Positions 38,483-48,287 of a DNA stretch of 62,472 nucleotides are shown here, piece after piece. The stretch's first letter is position 1. Every line of letters starts with the position of its first letter. The position numbers and the translations under genes are program-made. Source of the stretch: Spirochaetota bacterium (lineage in GTDB: Bacteria > Spirochaetota > UBA4802 > JAFGDQ01); contig JAFGDQ010000057.1 of the NCBI GenBank assembly GCA_016932015.1, positions 1 through 62,472 of the forward strand. The letters run 5' to 3'. The notes beneath the pieces are model-generated. The model had not been told where the DNA came from, ran no database searches, and saw only the letters and a program-made list of their open reading frames with translations.

Positions 38483-39151
38483 ATGGAAATAAAAATTTTA
38501 AAAGATATATTAAATACCAATATTCAGGTCTCCAGTGAAGTAAAAAGCATTTTAGCTGAAAAAAAAATTTTTATGATTGATATGATGGGCTCTCCCGGGA
38601 GCGGTAAAACCGCGACAATTGATAAGATAATAGGTTTATTAAAAGATAAATATAAATTTGCTTTAATTGAAGCTGACGTAAGCACAAGCAGGGATTCAGA
38701 AAGGCTGGCAGGCCATAATATTCCCATAATTCAGATTGAAACAAATCTTTTCGGCCGTGAATGCCATGTCGAAAGTACATGGGTAAAGAAATGTCTCGAG
38801 GACTTTGATCTGGAAAGTATTGACTGCGTTATCATTGAAAATATCGGCAATCTCGTATGCCCTGCTGAATTTGAGTTGGGAGATGACATCAGGATTGTTG
38901 TCCTGAGCATTCCTGAAGGAGAGGATAAACCCGTTAAATATCCGGTTATGTTTAATACTTCTCAGGCTGTCATTCTGAATAAAGTCGACTTGCTGCCTCA
39001 TTTACAATATAGTATGGATGAAGTCAGAAATAATATAAAATCAGTCAATCCTGAAATGGAAATATACGAAACGAGTGCTGTAACCGGACAGGGTTTCCCT
39101 GAAGTTGCCGGATATATAAGTGAAAAAATTCAGAAAAAGAAAAGATCGTAA
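38483..39151 (+). CDS. hypB: HypB-like nickel-insertion GTPase
   Basis: About 222 residues of the HypB/UreG SIMIBI GTPase family. Walker A is GSPGSGKTAT, Walker B is in IDCVIIENIGNLVCPAEFELG, and the base-specificity motif is NKVDLL. The metal site normally written CH-x-D-A reads ECHVES, so Cys and His are kept but the third residue differs. There is no N-terminal histidine-rich or CxxCGC nickel-storage extension. No hydrogenase or other hyp genes lie nearby. I chose ATG 38,483, which has GGAG about 9 bases before it, rather than the ATG at 38,468. Confidence 0.85.
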   Translation: MEIKILKDILNTNIQVSSEVKSILAEKKIFMIDMMGSPGSGKTATIDKIIGLLKDKYKFALIEADVSTSRDSERLAGHNIPIIQIETNLFGRECHVESTWVKKCLEDFDLESIDCVIIENIGNLVCPAEFELGDDIRIVVLSIPEGEDKPVKYPVMFNTSQAVILNKVDLLPHLQYSMDEVRNNIKSVNPEMEIYETSAVTGQGFPEVAGYISEKIQKKKRS

Positions 39152-39240
39152 AATATGCTGAAGTTTTGTTTATACTGATTTTATAAAATCTAAAAATTCG
39201 TTGTCATTTATTGACTGTCATAAACGAGAACGTGATGGAT

Positions 39241-40377
39241 TTATAAATAATTCAATGATATCTGCATAACAGCATCATCAATTGAAGAAAAATTCTGCAG
39301 TATTTGTTTTCTCGCTTCTTCCACTCTTTTGTCCTGTTTGTATTCGGAAAAATATCTGTATACTCCTATACGCCTGCCTATAATAAAATTTTCTTTATCA
39401 ATTGTATCCATATTCAGAAACTTATCAATTATCTTCAGCATTTTATCCTTCGCTTCAGGCAGTTTACCTTCAAGGTCCTCCAGGAGATTCAGTATGTGAT
39501 CACTAACGAATTTGCTTGTTATGCCTTCAAATTTTTCGATCATTGTTTTAAGTTCTATGACTTTTCCCTCATCTGTAAGCGGAGTCCATATTTTATCAAG
39601 CATCATCTGATGAAGCGGGGTTCCGGGAACAGGTACAGTTGTCCTTATACGGATAAAAGTCGGATTGATTTCATTTAATACCCTTGCGGATTCAAGCGCG
39701 TGCTCTTCTGTAAGTTCTTTGCCTCCAAGGCCGGGCATGAAATATTCCGACAGGTCAAATCCGGCTTCGATTGCTTTCCGGCCTGCTGAAATATGCTCCG
39801 CTCCTGTGACTCCTTTCATAATAAGCTTAAGGACTTTATCCGATCCGGATTCCATTCCCACATGTATTCTTGATAAGCCTGCTTTTCTTAAGTCTTTTAA
39901 TTCTTCCAGAGATTTTTTGCTTATTGTTTTTGACCTGGCATAGGTTGTTATTCTCTGAATTGAAGGGAATCGCTCAGTTAAATAATTAAGCACATCAACA
40001 ATCTCGTCAGTTTTCATCAGCAGGGAATTGGCATCCTGAAGGAATACAGTTCCTGCGCCGCCGGAAATCCACATTCCTGTTCTGTAGTATTCATCCTGCA
40101 TATCCATATGTTCATTTGCAGCCTGCAGAATGGTTTCCCTGTTTATTGTGCCGTTATATCCTAGCTTTTGTGATGTATTGACCAGATCCTCAGCTATTTT
40201 CATGATTGCGTCTATATCGGATTTTATTTCTTCAATACTTCTGCGCGAGAACTGGTATTTTTTGTAAATGTGGCAGAAAGCGCATTTATTCCACGGGCAG
40301 TTCCGTGTAAGCCTGAGTAAGAGGCTTGATGCTTCACTTGGCGGCCTTATAGGGCCTGTTTCAAAACACTGGCTCAT
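39241..40377 (-). CDS. Radical SAM protein
   Basis: A 378-residue radical SAM enzyme with the cluster-binding motif CPWNKCAFC near residue 29. The preceding RLTRN and following HIYK are typical of an uncharacterised subfamily with C-x4-C-x2-C spacing. The TIM-barrel core continues with the GMESGSDKVL motif, the SAM-binding GExE equivalent, and TTVPVPGTPL. A C-terminal extension of about 100 helical residues is present. The product is unknown. It converges on the HypB-like gene. Confidence 0.88.
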   Translation of the reverse strand: MSQCFETGPIRPPSEASSLLLRLTRNCPWNKCAFCHIYKKYQFSRRSIEEIKSDIDAIMKIAEDLVNTSQKLGYNGTINRETILQAANEHMDMQDEYYRTGMWISGGAGTVFLQDANSLLMKTDEIVDVLNYLTERFPSIQRITTYARSKTISKKSLEELKDLRKAGLSRIHVGMESGSDKVLKLIMKGVTGAEHISAGRKAIEAGFDLSEYFMPGLGGKELTEEHALESARVLNEINPTFIRIRTTVPVPGTPLHQMMLDKIWTPLTDEGKVIELKTMIEKFEGITSKFVSDHILNLLEDLEGKLPEAKDKMLKIIDKFLNMDTIDKENFIIGRRIGVYRYFSEYKQDKRVEEARKQILQNFSSIDDAVMQISLNYL

Positions 40378-40598
40378 TTATTTATATTTCCTTGTATGTT
40401 ATTTTTGCTGAATTTAAACTGATGTCTTTATAATTCAGACCTGTAAACCAGAATAGTTAATTTTATGCCAATTATCAATAAAAATTTTATTAAAATTTCC
40501 GGTCAAATGATAACGTTTATTTTTCTGGTATATTATTGTTGATTTTTTTATATTAAATATTTATTATTTACGATTATATTCTATTTTGGAGGTATGAT

Positions 40599-41987
40599 AT
40601 GACTCAGGAAATGAAAAAAGGCAGAATTAGTGAGCTGGTAAAATTACAGCGTGATTTTTTCATGACACATGAAACAAAAAACGTAAAGTTCAGGATTGAA
40701 AGTTTAAAAAAACTTAAAAATGCGGTTTTGAAATATGAGAATAGAATAAATGATTCTCTGAAAAAAGATCTGGGAAAATCCGTTTTTGAATCTTATGCAA
40801 CGGAAATCGGTTTTCTGCTGGAAGAGATTTCATATCATATCAGACATCTAAAAAAATGGGCCAAGCCGACCGGAATCAGAACCGACATCGTTAATTTCTA
40901 CTCGAAAAGCTTTATTGTTCATGAGCCGTTCGGGGTTTCTTTGATAATTGCTCCGTGGAATTATCCATTCCAGCTGCTTATTGATCCTTTGATCGGTTCC
41001 ATTTCCGCAGGCAATTGCGCTGTACTTAAGCCGGCCAATTATTCGCAAAATACTGCGGAGACAATTCAGGAAATGATTGGGGAAACTTTTGACGAGAAAT
41101 ACATCTGTGTTGTGCCCGGGGACAGGAAGGTTAATCAGGAACTTCTTGATCAGCGTTTTGATTATATATTCTTTACAGGCAGTCCTGAGCTGGGAAAAAT
41201 AGTAATGGAGAAAGCGTCGGCAAACCTTACTCCGGTTTCTCTGGAGCTTGGAGGGAAAAGTCCATGCATAGTCGAGGATGACGCTAATCTTGATATTGCG
41301 GCACGCCGTCTTGTTTTCGGTAAATTCTTAAACGCTGGCCAGACCTGTATTGCTCCCGATTATCTGCTTGTGAACTCCCGTGTTAAAACAAAGCTTATTA
41401 ATAAAATCAAACAATGTATTATTCTGTCATTCGGCAAAGATCCCGCAAAAAGCCCTGATTACGGCAGAATTATCAACGACAACCAGTTCGCAAAACTTAC
41501 AAAGCTGATTGCAACCGGAGATGTTATCTTCGGGGGCGAGTTTGACAAACATGAGCGTTATATTTCTCCTACAATTTTTGATAATGTGAGTTCTGATGAT
41601 CCTGTTATGAAACAGGAGATATTCGGCCCCATACTGCCGATAATTACATACAATAATCTTGATGAGGCAATATCGTTAATTAACAGCAAAGAAAAACCGC
41701 TTGCATTCTATCTTTTCACTTCAAGCAGTAAAAAACAGAAAATGGTTCTTTTAAGGACTAGTTCAGGCGGATGCTGTATAAATGATACGATAGTGCATCT
41801 GACAAATCCAAAAATGCCGTTTGGCGGTGTCGGAAACAGCGGGATGGGTGCTTATCACGGGAAATACAGTTTTGACACATTCAGCCATCACAGGTCAGTC
41901 CTGTCAAAGACAACTCTGTTCGATATTCCGCTCAGGTATCCTCCTTATAAAGAAAAAATAAAACTGATCAAAAAGATTTTTAAATAA
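40599..41987 (+). CDS. NAD(P)-dependent aldehyde dehydrogenase
   Basis: A 462-residue aldehyde dehydrogenase. The catalytic Cys lies in NAGQTCIAPDY, the general-base Glu in LELGGKSPCIV, and the nucleotide-binding FTGSPELGKIVM precedes it. The short C-terminus and IAPWNYPFQLLIDPLIG motif place it in the fatty-aldehyde or YwdH-type group, often membrane-anchored; a weak hydrophobic tail is seen. Likely oxidation of medium- or long-chain aldehydes to acids. A GGAGG ribosome-binding site precedes the ATG. It has its own terminator. Confidence 0.9.
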   Translation: MTQEMKKGRISELVKLQRDFFMTHETKNVKFRIESLKKLKNAVLKYENRINDSLKKDLGKSVFESYATEIGFLLEEISYHIRHLKKWAKPTGIRTDIVNFYSKSFIVHEPFGVSLIIAPWNYPFQLLIDPLIGSISAGNCAVLKPANYSQNTAETIQEMIGETFDEKYICVVPGDRKVNQELLDQRFDYIFFTGSPELGKIVMEKASANLTPVSLELGGKSPCIVEDDANLDIAARRLVFGKFLNAGQTCIAPDYLLVNSRVKTKLINKIKQCIILSFGKDPAKSPDYGRIINDNQFAKLTKLIATGDVIFGGEFDKHERYISPTIFDNVSSDDPVMKQEIFGPILPIITYNNLDEAISLINSKEKPLAFYLFTSSSKKQKMVLLRTSSGGCCINDTIVHLTNPKMPFGGVGNSGMGAYHGKYSFDTFSHHRSVLSKTTLFDIPLRYPPYKEKIKLIKKIFK

Positions 41988-42092
41988 ACTGCAGGATATT
42001 CTTTTAGGAATATTGTTTAATTTTTTTTACAGATATATGTTCTTAATAATTCTTACTTCCAAATGAATTGTATGTTGTTGCTGTAATGAAAC

Positions 42093-42128
42093 ATAAAATC
42101 CTGCATGAAGAGCAGGATTTTATCTTTT
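42093..42128 (+). terminator. Rho-independent terminator of the aldehyde dehydrogenase gene
   Basis: Perfect hairpin ATAAAATCCTGC (42,093-42,104) / GCAGGATTTTAT (42,112-42,123), then TCTTTTAT. Confidence 0.85.
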
Positions 42129-42251
42129 ATCCCGTAAATATGCATTTATTAAATAATCAGATAGAAAAAGAGTTACGAAAAATACATTGACATGTTTATT
42201 ATTAAAAACAATCTTTTCATGAAAAATTATGAAAATCCACGGAGCGGCATG

Positions 42252-43736
42252 ATGAGCGAAGAGACTTCAGATTTGATTAAACAGAGAATAGCAAAAATTG
42301 ATAATTTAAAAGCAAAAAATATTAATCCTTATCCGAACAAGTATAACAGGGAAAATTACGCAAAAGTTATAAAAGAAAACTATAAAGAAGGTGATGATAC
42401 GGTTTTCAGTATTGCAGGCAGGCTCCGCTCAAAAAGGCCCATGGGCAAGGCCGCATTCGCGCATGTTGAAGATATTACAGGATCAATACAGCTGTACGCA
42501 AAGCGTGACAGCCTAGGAGAGGAAAATTACGATGTGTTTAAATCATTTGATATTGGCGATATAATCGGAATTAAGGGAACCAGCTTTACTACAAAGCAGG
42601 GCGAAATCAGCATCAATGTGCAGGAGGTTCGGCTTCTGGCAAAGTGCATACGTCCGCTTCCTATAGTTAAAGAAAAGGACGGAGTACTTTTTGATGAGTT
42701 TGCTGATAAAGAGCAGAGATACAGGCAGAGGTATGTTGACCTGGTAGTAAGCCCGGGAGTCAGGTCCGACTTTATAATGAGAAGCAAAATTATCCAAGGC
42801 ATTAGACAATTTTTGACAGAGAAAGGATACCTTGAGGTTGAAACTCCCATGATGCAGGCTATTCCAGGCGGGGCTGCTGCGCGTCCTTTCATTACTCATC
42901 ACAATACTCTTGATATAGATCTGTACCTGAGAATTGCTCCTGAGCTTTATTTGAAAAGACTGCTTGTAGGCGGCTATGAGAAAGTTTTTGAACTGAACAG
43001 AAACTTCAGGAACGAAGGTATTTCCACAAAGCATAATCCTGAATTTACAATGCTCGAGCTTTATGCTGCGTATGAAGATTATAATTACATGATGAACCTC
43101 ATGGAGGAAATGATTTCCGGGCTTGCTCTGAAACTTCTCGGAAAGACCGTCCTTGATTATCAGGATTCGGTAATTGATTTAACTCCTCCCTGGGACAGGC
43201 TGACATTTGTTGATTCCATTAAAAAATATACTGATATTGATTTTAATAATATTGATACTGTGGAAAAAGCGCGTGAAGCAGCAGCTTCTGCTGGTGTTGA
43301 AATTGAGGATAGTTTTACCATATGGAAGATCGCCAATGAGATATTCGAACAGAGAGTGGAAGGCAATCTGATTCAGCCGACTATAGTAATGGATTATCCG
43401 AAAGAGCTTTCTCCGCTTTCAAAATCAATGGAAAGCAATCCTGAAATTGTTGAACGTTTCGAACCCTACATAGCAGGAAGAGAAATGGCGAACGCGTTTT
43501 CCGAGCTGAATGACCCGTTTGACCAGAAAGCAAGGTTTGAAGACCAGGTGCGGCAGAGAGAGGCAGGTGATGATGAGGCACTTATGATGGACCTTGACTA
43601 TATCAATGCTCTTGAATACGGTATGCCGCCTGCGGCGGGCATGGGCATCGGCATTGACAGGCTTGTCATGCTCTTCATAAACACGGCATCAATTAAGGAT
43701 ACTATACTGTTTCCGTTATTAAGGCCGGAAAAATAG
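42252..43736 (+). CDS. lysS: Lysyl-tRNA synthetase (class II)
   Basis: Charges tRNA-Lys. About 494 residues, the usual length. An N-terminal OB-fold anticodon domain (about 50-150) has [24 protein letters not shown]. The class II core has motif 2 in [18 protein letters not shown] and motif 3 in [14 protein letters not shown] chose ATG 42,252 because GGAG lies 7 bases before it and the family N-terminus starts here; an upstream ATG at 42,192 would add 20 poorly conserved residues. DUF368 follows 38 bases later. Confidence 0.96.
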   Translation: MSEETSDLIKQRIAKIDNLKAKNINPYPNKYNRENYAKVIKENYKEGDDTVFSIAGRLRSKRPMGKAAFAHVEDITGSIQLYAKRDSLGEENYDVFKSFDIGDIIGIKGTSFTTKQGEISINVQEVRLLAKCIRPLPIVKEKDGVLFDEFADKEQRYRQRYVDLVVSPGVRSDFIMRSKIIQGIRQFLTEKGYLEVETPMMQAIPGGAAARPFITHHNTLDIDLYLRIAPELYLKRLLVGGYEKVFELNRNFRNEGISTKHNPEFTMLELYAAYEDYNYMMNLMEEMISGLALKLLGKTVLDYQDSVIDLTPPWDRLTFVDSIKKYTDIDFNNIDTVEKAREAAASAGVEIEDSFTIWKIANEIFEQRVEGNLIQPTIVMDYPKELSPLSKSMESNPEIVERFEPYIAGREMANAFSELNDPFDQKARFEDQVRQREAGDDEALMMDLDYINALEYGMPPAAGMGIGIDRLVMLFINTASIKDTILFPLLRPEK

Positions 43737-43774
43737 TATAAAGTTCAGAATAATAACGGAGCAAATAATATATA

Positions 43775-44824
43775 ATGAACACCAGTGCTGATGTCAGCGG
43801 AAAAAAAGACGGATTCGTTCTCACTTTTATAAAAGGTTTGTTGATTGGAATAGCTAATATTATTCCCGGAGTTTCCGGAGGGACTTTCGCGTTAATACTC
43901 GGCGTATTTCACCGCCTTATTAATGCATTAAACGGATTGTCTTTTGAAACCGTTAAATCTTTTCTCAGTCCTGTTGTAAAATTATTCCGCAAAAATTCTG
44001 ACAATACGTTTTTAAATGAATGGCGGCGAACAGATGCTTCTTTTCTGATAGTCCTTGCGTTAGGCGCATTCGCATCTATCCTTTCAACTTCATTTCTTAT
44101 CGATTTTCTGCTGAGAGAACATCACGCACCGACTCTTGCTTTCTTTGTCGGATTAATTTTGCCTTCCATCGCAATTCCCTGGGCAATGATGAAGAGACAT
44201 GATATTGTAGTACTCTGGGCAATACCGGGGATTATACTGACAGCCGGTGTTTCGCTTATTATGCCTGACGGCTCGGCAGGTTCGGATAATCTGCTGGTAG
44301 CATTGGCAGTCGGAGCCGTTAGTGTGAGCGCAATGATTTTGCCCGGCTTAAGCGGTTCATATATACTGCTTGTTATGGGACAGTATCAGAACGTAATTTC
44401 AAAAATAATTGCAGTCCAGCGCGGGCTGGCATCGGGAAATCCAGAAATAAACGTTATCATATGGCTCGTAACTCTGGTAATAGGTATTGTTGCAGGCATA
44501 ATTATTTTCGCTAAATTTCTGAGCTATCTGCTTAAAACTTTCCCGAATGCAACTATGATGTTTCTTATAGGATTACTGATCGGCAGTCTCTGGATTCTCT
44601 GGCCGTTCAAGAATATGGATACAGGAGCTTCAATAAAAGATAAGTCCGGAAACGTTAAACAGGAAATAAGGATCGCAACAGCAAGCAACAGAATGCCGGT
44701 ATCCACAGCTGAAGCGCTGCCTGCTGGAGCGGCATTTTTTGCCGGACTTATCGGTTCATCCGGCATGATAATTCTCGGGAAGCGGATGGACAACAGCGGT
44801 AAAAGCAGTAATAAAAATATATAA
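43775..44824 (+). CDS. DUF368 membrane protein
   Basis: A 349-residue polytopic protein of the DUF368 family, with about eight membrane helices. The double signature is GIANIIPGVSGGTFALILGV near the N-terminus and MILPGLSGSYILLVMGQY in the second half, so the family is an internal duplication. DUF368 members are implicated by published work in undecaprenyl phosphate recycling in some bacteria (PopT-type); I infer this by family only. It follows lysS closely. A terminator overlaps its stop. Confidence 0.85.
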   Translation: MNTSADVSGKKDGFVLTFIKGLLIGIANIIPGVSGGTFALILGVFHRLINALNGLSFETVKSFLSPVVKLFRKNSDNTFLNEWRRTDASFLIVLALGAFASILSTSFLIDFLLREHHAPTLAFFVGLILPSIAIPWAMMKRHDIVVLWAIPGIILTAGVSLIMPDGSAGSDNLLVALAVGAVSVSAMILPGLSGSYILLVMGQYQNVISKIIAVQRGLASGNPEINVIIWLVTLVIGIVAGIIIFAKFLSYLLKTFPNATMMFLIGLLIGSLWILWPFKNMDTGASIKDKSGNVKQEIRIATASNRMPVSTAEALPAGAAFFAGLIGSSGMIILGKRMDNSGKSSNKNI

Positions 44825-44861
44825 AACCAGATATAATCAGAATTAGTTCACCTGGTTTTTT
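44823..44861 (+). terminator. Terminator of the lysS-DUF368 transcript
   Basis: AAAACCAG (44,823-44,830) pairs with CTGGTTTT (44,852-44,859) across a 21-base loop, followed by TTC. It overlaps the stop codon of the DUF368 gene. Confidence 0.5.
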
Positions 44862-44984
44862 CATTTGACATCGCAGTAAAGCAAATATTAATTTAACAGA
44901 ATGCATCTGTTTAAGAATGAATTTTGATAATATGCATAGTGTAAAAATTTACTTAATTAGAAAAATTATTATACAGTTGATGAT

Positions 44985-45656
44985 ATGAGAATTAATATAT
45001 TTCTGATAACCCTGCTTTTAATTATTCCATTGCCTGTGTTTTCAATGACAGGAGAAGAAGCAGTTCAAAAAATCAATGAGAGTCTTGAGTCGTTTGAAAC
45101 TATGAAGGGAAAGCTTACTGTTTCATATACATCAGGCGAGACTTATTCCGGTATTTTTATGTACTCGAATCCCGGGAAAATTTATGTAAAATTCATGAAT
45201 CCTCTGGAGAAATTTATTGTGACAAACGGAAAAAAGCTCTGGGCTTACGATTCATCAACAGATGTGTGCGGAGTACAGGATATTGAGATTGAGGATGAAG
45301 AAGATGATGAAGCCGGAGACAAAAAAACTATCGGGAAAAAACCGGAAGAGGAGCCCAAATTAACAGGCGGACTTGAGAGATTTTTCAGGAATTATGAGCC
45401 GGCTTTTATTGAATCCGGAAATCCTGAAGAAAATATTATAGAACTTGTAAACGAGAAATGGAGATACACTCTTATTAAACTGGTTCTCAATAAAGATTTT
45501 ATGCTTGTAAAAGCAGTATTCACTGATAAAAACGGGGAAGGATTTACAGTAAAGCTTTCAGATATTAAAACCGGAGAGAATATAATACCCGGGCTGTTTA
45601 ATTTCAATGTGCCTGCAAACGCCCAGATTGTGAAAAATCCGCTGGATATCAGATAA
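44985..45656 (+). CDS. lolA: LolA-type outer-membrane lipoprotein carrier
   Basis: A 223-residue exported protein with a signal peptide (1-20, ending VFSM). It has the half-barrel LolA pattern, with VQKINESLESFETMKGKLTVSYTSG and YSGIFMYSNPGKIYVKF and the C-terminal VKLSDIKTGENIIPGLFNFNVP. A glutamate/aspartate-rich insert (about residues 102-125, with a run such as EDEEDDEAGDKK) in the middle is unusual. It carries lipoproteins across the periplasm to the outer membrane. It opens a compact five-gene operon. Confidence 0.85.
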   Translation: MRINIFLITLLLIIPLPVFSMTGEEAVQKINESLESFETMKGKLTVSYTSGETYSGIFMYSNPGKIYVKFMNPLEKFIVTNGKKLWAYDSSTDVCGVQDIEIEDEEDDEAGDKKTIGKKPEEEPKLTGGLERFFRNYEPAFIESGNPEENIIELVNEKWRYTLIKLVLNKDFMLVKAVFTDKNGEGFTVKLSDIKTGENIIPGLFNFNVPANAQIVKNPLDIR

Positions 45657-45660
45657 TAAA

Positions 45661-46248
45661 ATGAAAATAAAATTTCTGCCATTTGTTTTACTGATTCTTT
45701 TTCTTGTTGCTGATCATGCTTTTGCTGAAGAGCAGGAGCTTTTTTTCACATATATAGGGCCGGTAATCGGAGCCGGGACAAACCAGATTGCGTACAGACG
45801 CTGGTCTCAAAGCTCGGATTCAAGGGAATCATCCGTAGTCTCAGGATATTTCGTAAGCGGCGGCTTTCTTATGAATATCTATGTACGGGACTTCATCGGA
45901 GAGTTTACCCTGGAATATATAGCTGATCAGAACAGTGAAGAGCCTGATCTTTCAATTATGCATTTAATTTATACTTCCCAACTGAAATATTCGTATTCAC
46001 TTAATGAGCAATTCGCATTAACATGCGGAGCAGGAGCTTATCTTGAAACTTCGCCTGCAACAAAGACGTTTGACAGCGGCGGCGGAATAAACGGAAGCTT
46101 AGGCCTGATTTACAGTTTCAGCCGTGAAATGAAGCTGGTCGTTGATTTGCCTGTATGCAGATACGGATATTACGGGGTAGGGGATGACTCGTCCAAATTA
46201 TCTTTCGGAGTGAAGCTGGGTATGGTATGGAAAGTTGGACGAATTTAG
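45661..46248 (+). CDS. Outer-membrane beta-barrel-like protein
   Basis: A 195-residue exported protein with a signal peptide (residues 1-22, ending AFA) and alternating strand patterns rich in Gly and aromatics, ending KVGRI rather than the usual terminal Phe. Family not recognised. It begins 4 bases after lolA and overlaps comEC by 14 bases, so it belongs to the same transcript. Confidence 0.65.
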   Translation: MKIKFLPFVLLILFLVADHAFAEEQELFFTYIGPVIGAGTNQIAYRRWSQSSDSRESSVVSGYFVSGGFLMNIYVRDFIGEFTLEYIADQNSEEPDLSIMHLIYTSQLKYSYSLNEQFALTCGAGAYLETSPATKTFDSGGGINGSLGLIYSFSREMKLVVDLPVCRYGYYGVGDDSSKLSFGVKLGMVWKVGRI

Positions 46249-48268
46249 AACTCTTGCGGGAAAGATATTTATTCCTTCGTTCTTTACTCTGCTGGTTTCA
46301 ATTTCCGCAATTCATCTTGTTTATTCTTTCCTGATCTATTCTTTAAATGGAATTTTTTTTCCTGCTTTTTTATTCCTGTTTACTCTTGCTGTATTAATAA
46401 TTTATGTTCTGCGTTTTTCCTGCTCATGGGCAGTGGACTTATTCATTCCACTGATTTTAATCTTCACGATTTTTTTACGCATTACTTCAATATGGAATCC
46501 GGTTTCAGCTGAAACCGGTACTGCAGAATTATCTGCTTTGGTCAAATCCGTTAAGTTGTTAAGGTACAGCAATGAGCTATATGTGGAATTAAAAAATAAT
46601 ACCCCGGATGCCGAAGCCGGCAAAAATATTACTGCGGTTTGCTATTCTGAAAAAGGGATCGAAATTAGTCCCGGAGATGAGTTATTGCTGAACGCGAAAC
46701 CTTATAATCTGGCAAAAACCAAAAGCCGGGATTTGTCAGGTTTTGAACTGAACCTTTTAAGGAAAGGCGTTTCCTGCATATTTTATGTGCATAAAGATAA
46801 TTTAAAAATTATAAACGATAAACCCGCAGGCATTAAATATGTTATCCGGGAAGTCTTGAGTGGAAATCTGGAAAAATTGTTTTCCCCGAAAACAGTACCT
46901 GTGCTGAAAGCATTATATTTCGGGAACAAGGGATACATCGATAAAGCAACGTTGTCTGATTTCAAGAGGGCTGGCGTCCTGCACGTTTTAGCAGCGAGCG
47001 GCCTGCACGTAGGAATCCTTGCAGGAGCGGTATTCGTTTTTCTGCTGCCATTCCTGATTAACAGAAAAGCCATAGTAATAATCATATCACTGGTAATATT
47101 GTTTTACCTGTACATAACAGACATGCCGGTTTCACTATTCCGTGCATTTATTATGTATTCAATATTTGCTGTTCAGTATGTATTTGATCTGGAAAGGAAT
47201 ATATTCAACACTCTGTTTATTGCGGCAATTGTTATTCTGGCAGTAAAACCTTATGAGCTTTACAGCGCGGGGTTTCAGCTGTCATTCGGAGCGACATTCG
47301 GTATAATTGTTTTTTACAGATTTTATAGCCAGAGTTTTTCTTTTCTACCCGGGACTGTTGCAAAAACATTGTCCGCTACACTGTCGGCCCAGGTTCTTGT
47401 ATTTCCGGTTATTTACATGCATATGAAAGAGATAAATTTAACCGGTATTTTATCAAATATGATAATAATATTCACTATGTCTGTCACGCTTGTGACCTCT
47501 CTTGCGGCTAATGTCTTTTCCGTACTTTCCCCGGGAATAGGAAAATTTACTGCGTTTCTTACTGACGGCATCTGCGGTATCAGCCTGTATCTTGTTAAAT
47601 TACTGTCACAAATCGGCGGGCATTTCTTTGTAAAAGAACATGATTATCTGCTTTTGATTCCGTATGCGCTGCTGCTGTTTCCTGTTGTGCCTGTAAAAAA
47701 AATCCGAAAAGCAGTACCTGCTTTTATAATAATTTCAGTAGTCACTTCATGGTTAATTCTGTACAATAAATACGGAGCAGATAAAAAATATGCAGCAGTA
47801 ATGAATAGTGATCAGGCGTCGCTGATCCTGTTTAACGGTGAAACAAATATTTTATACGGTGAGTTAAAGACCATTGAGGCTGCTCAAATACTTGTTAAAT
47901 ATCTTGAAAGAAATAATATAAGGAATATCAGTCTTTATATTCCGGTTCCTGATTATAAAAATCTTAAGAGCTATTTGTATGTTATAAAAAAATCAATAGT
48001 ATCCGACTGCTTTATATCATCGGATTTTATGTTCAGCGGGTATTTCGGCAGATTCTGTAAAACACTGGATACCGATAATATAGGGCTGAAAATAAGGGAT
48101 GTGCCCTGGCTAAAGAGCAAAGGAGTTTTATTGAGTCGTCAGAATATTGAAGAAATCCTGAAATCACCGGAAAAGAATATTGATAAAATTCCGTATCTGC
48201 TGAGCAATAATCATTTATTGATTGATAATTTTGAAGATGATTATATAATAGAGTATATTGAAAATTAA
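46235..48268 (+). CDS. comEC: ComEC/Rec2 DNA-uptake channel
   Basis: A 677-residue polytopic protein forming the inner-membrane channel for single-stranded DNA in natural transformation. The competence motif LHVLAASGLHVGILAG is near residue 250, followed by further helices. The N-terminal OB-type DUF4131 region (about 85-200) is present. The C-terminal part (about 515-677) is where a metallo-beta-lactamase nuclease-like domain usually lies; here no HxHxDH motif can be found, so this domain is degenerate or replaced. The start is a TTG at 46,235 inside the previous gene; exact start uncertain. Confidence 0.85.
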   Translation: MDEFRTLAGKIFIPSFFTLLVSISAIHLVYSFLIYSLNGIFFPAFLFLFTLAVLIIYVLRFSCSWAVDLFIPLILIFTIFLRITSIWNPVSAETGTAELSALVKSVKLLRYSNELYVELKNNTPDAEAGKNITAVCYSEKGIEISPGDELLLNAKPYNLAKTKSRDLSGFELNLLRKGVSCIFYVHKDNLKIINDKPAGIKYVIREVLSGNLEKLFSPKTVPVLKALYFGNKGYIDKATLSDFKRAGVLHVLAASGLHVGILAGAVFVFLLPFLINRKAIVIIISLVILFYLYITDMPVSLFRAFIMYSIFAVQYVFDLERNIFNTLFIAAIVILAVKPYELYSAGFQLSFGATFGIIVFYRFYSQSFSFLPGTVAKTLSATLSAQVLVFPVIYMHMKEINLTGILSNMIIIFTMSVTLVTSLAANVFSVLSPGIGKFTAFLTDGICGISLYLVKLLSQIGGHFFVKEHDYLLLIPYALLLFPVVPVKKIRKAVPAFIIISVVTSWLILYNKYGADKKYAAVMNSDQASLILFNGETNILYGELKTIEAAQILVKYLERNNIRNISLYIPVPDYKNLKSYLYVIKKSIVSDCFISSDFMFSGYFGRFCKTLDTDNIGLKIRDVPWLKSKGVLLSRQNIEEILKSPEKNIDKIPYLLSNNHLLIDNFEDDYIIEYIEN

Positions 48269-48287
48269 TATTGGTTGAAAATACATA

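Noticed and set aside
42192..42251. Extended N-terminus of lysS
   Set aside because: The extra residues are not conserved in the family and the SD sequence favours the ATG at 42,252.
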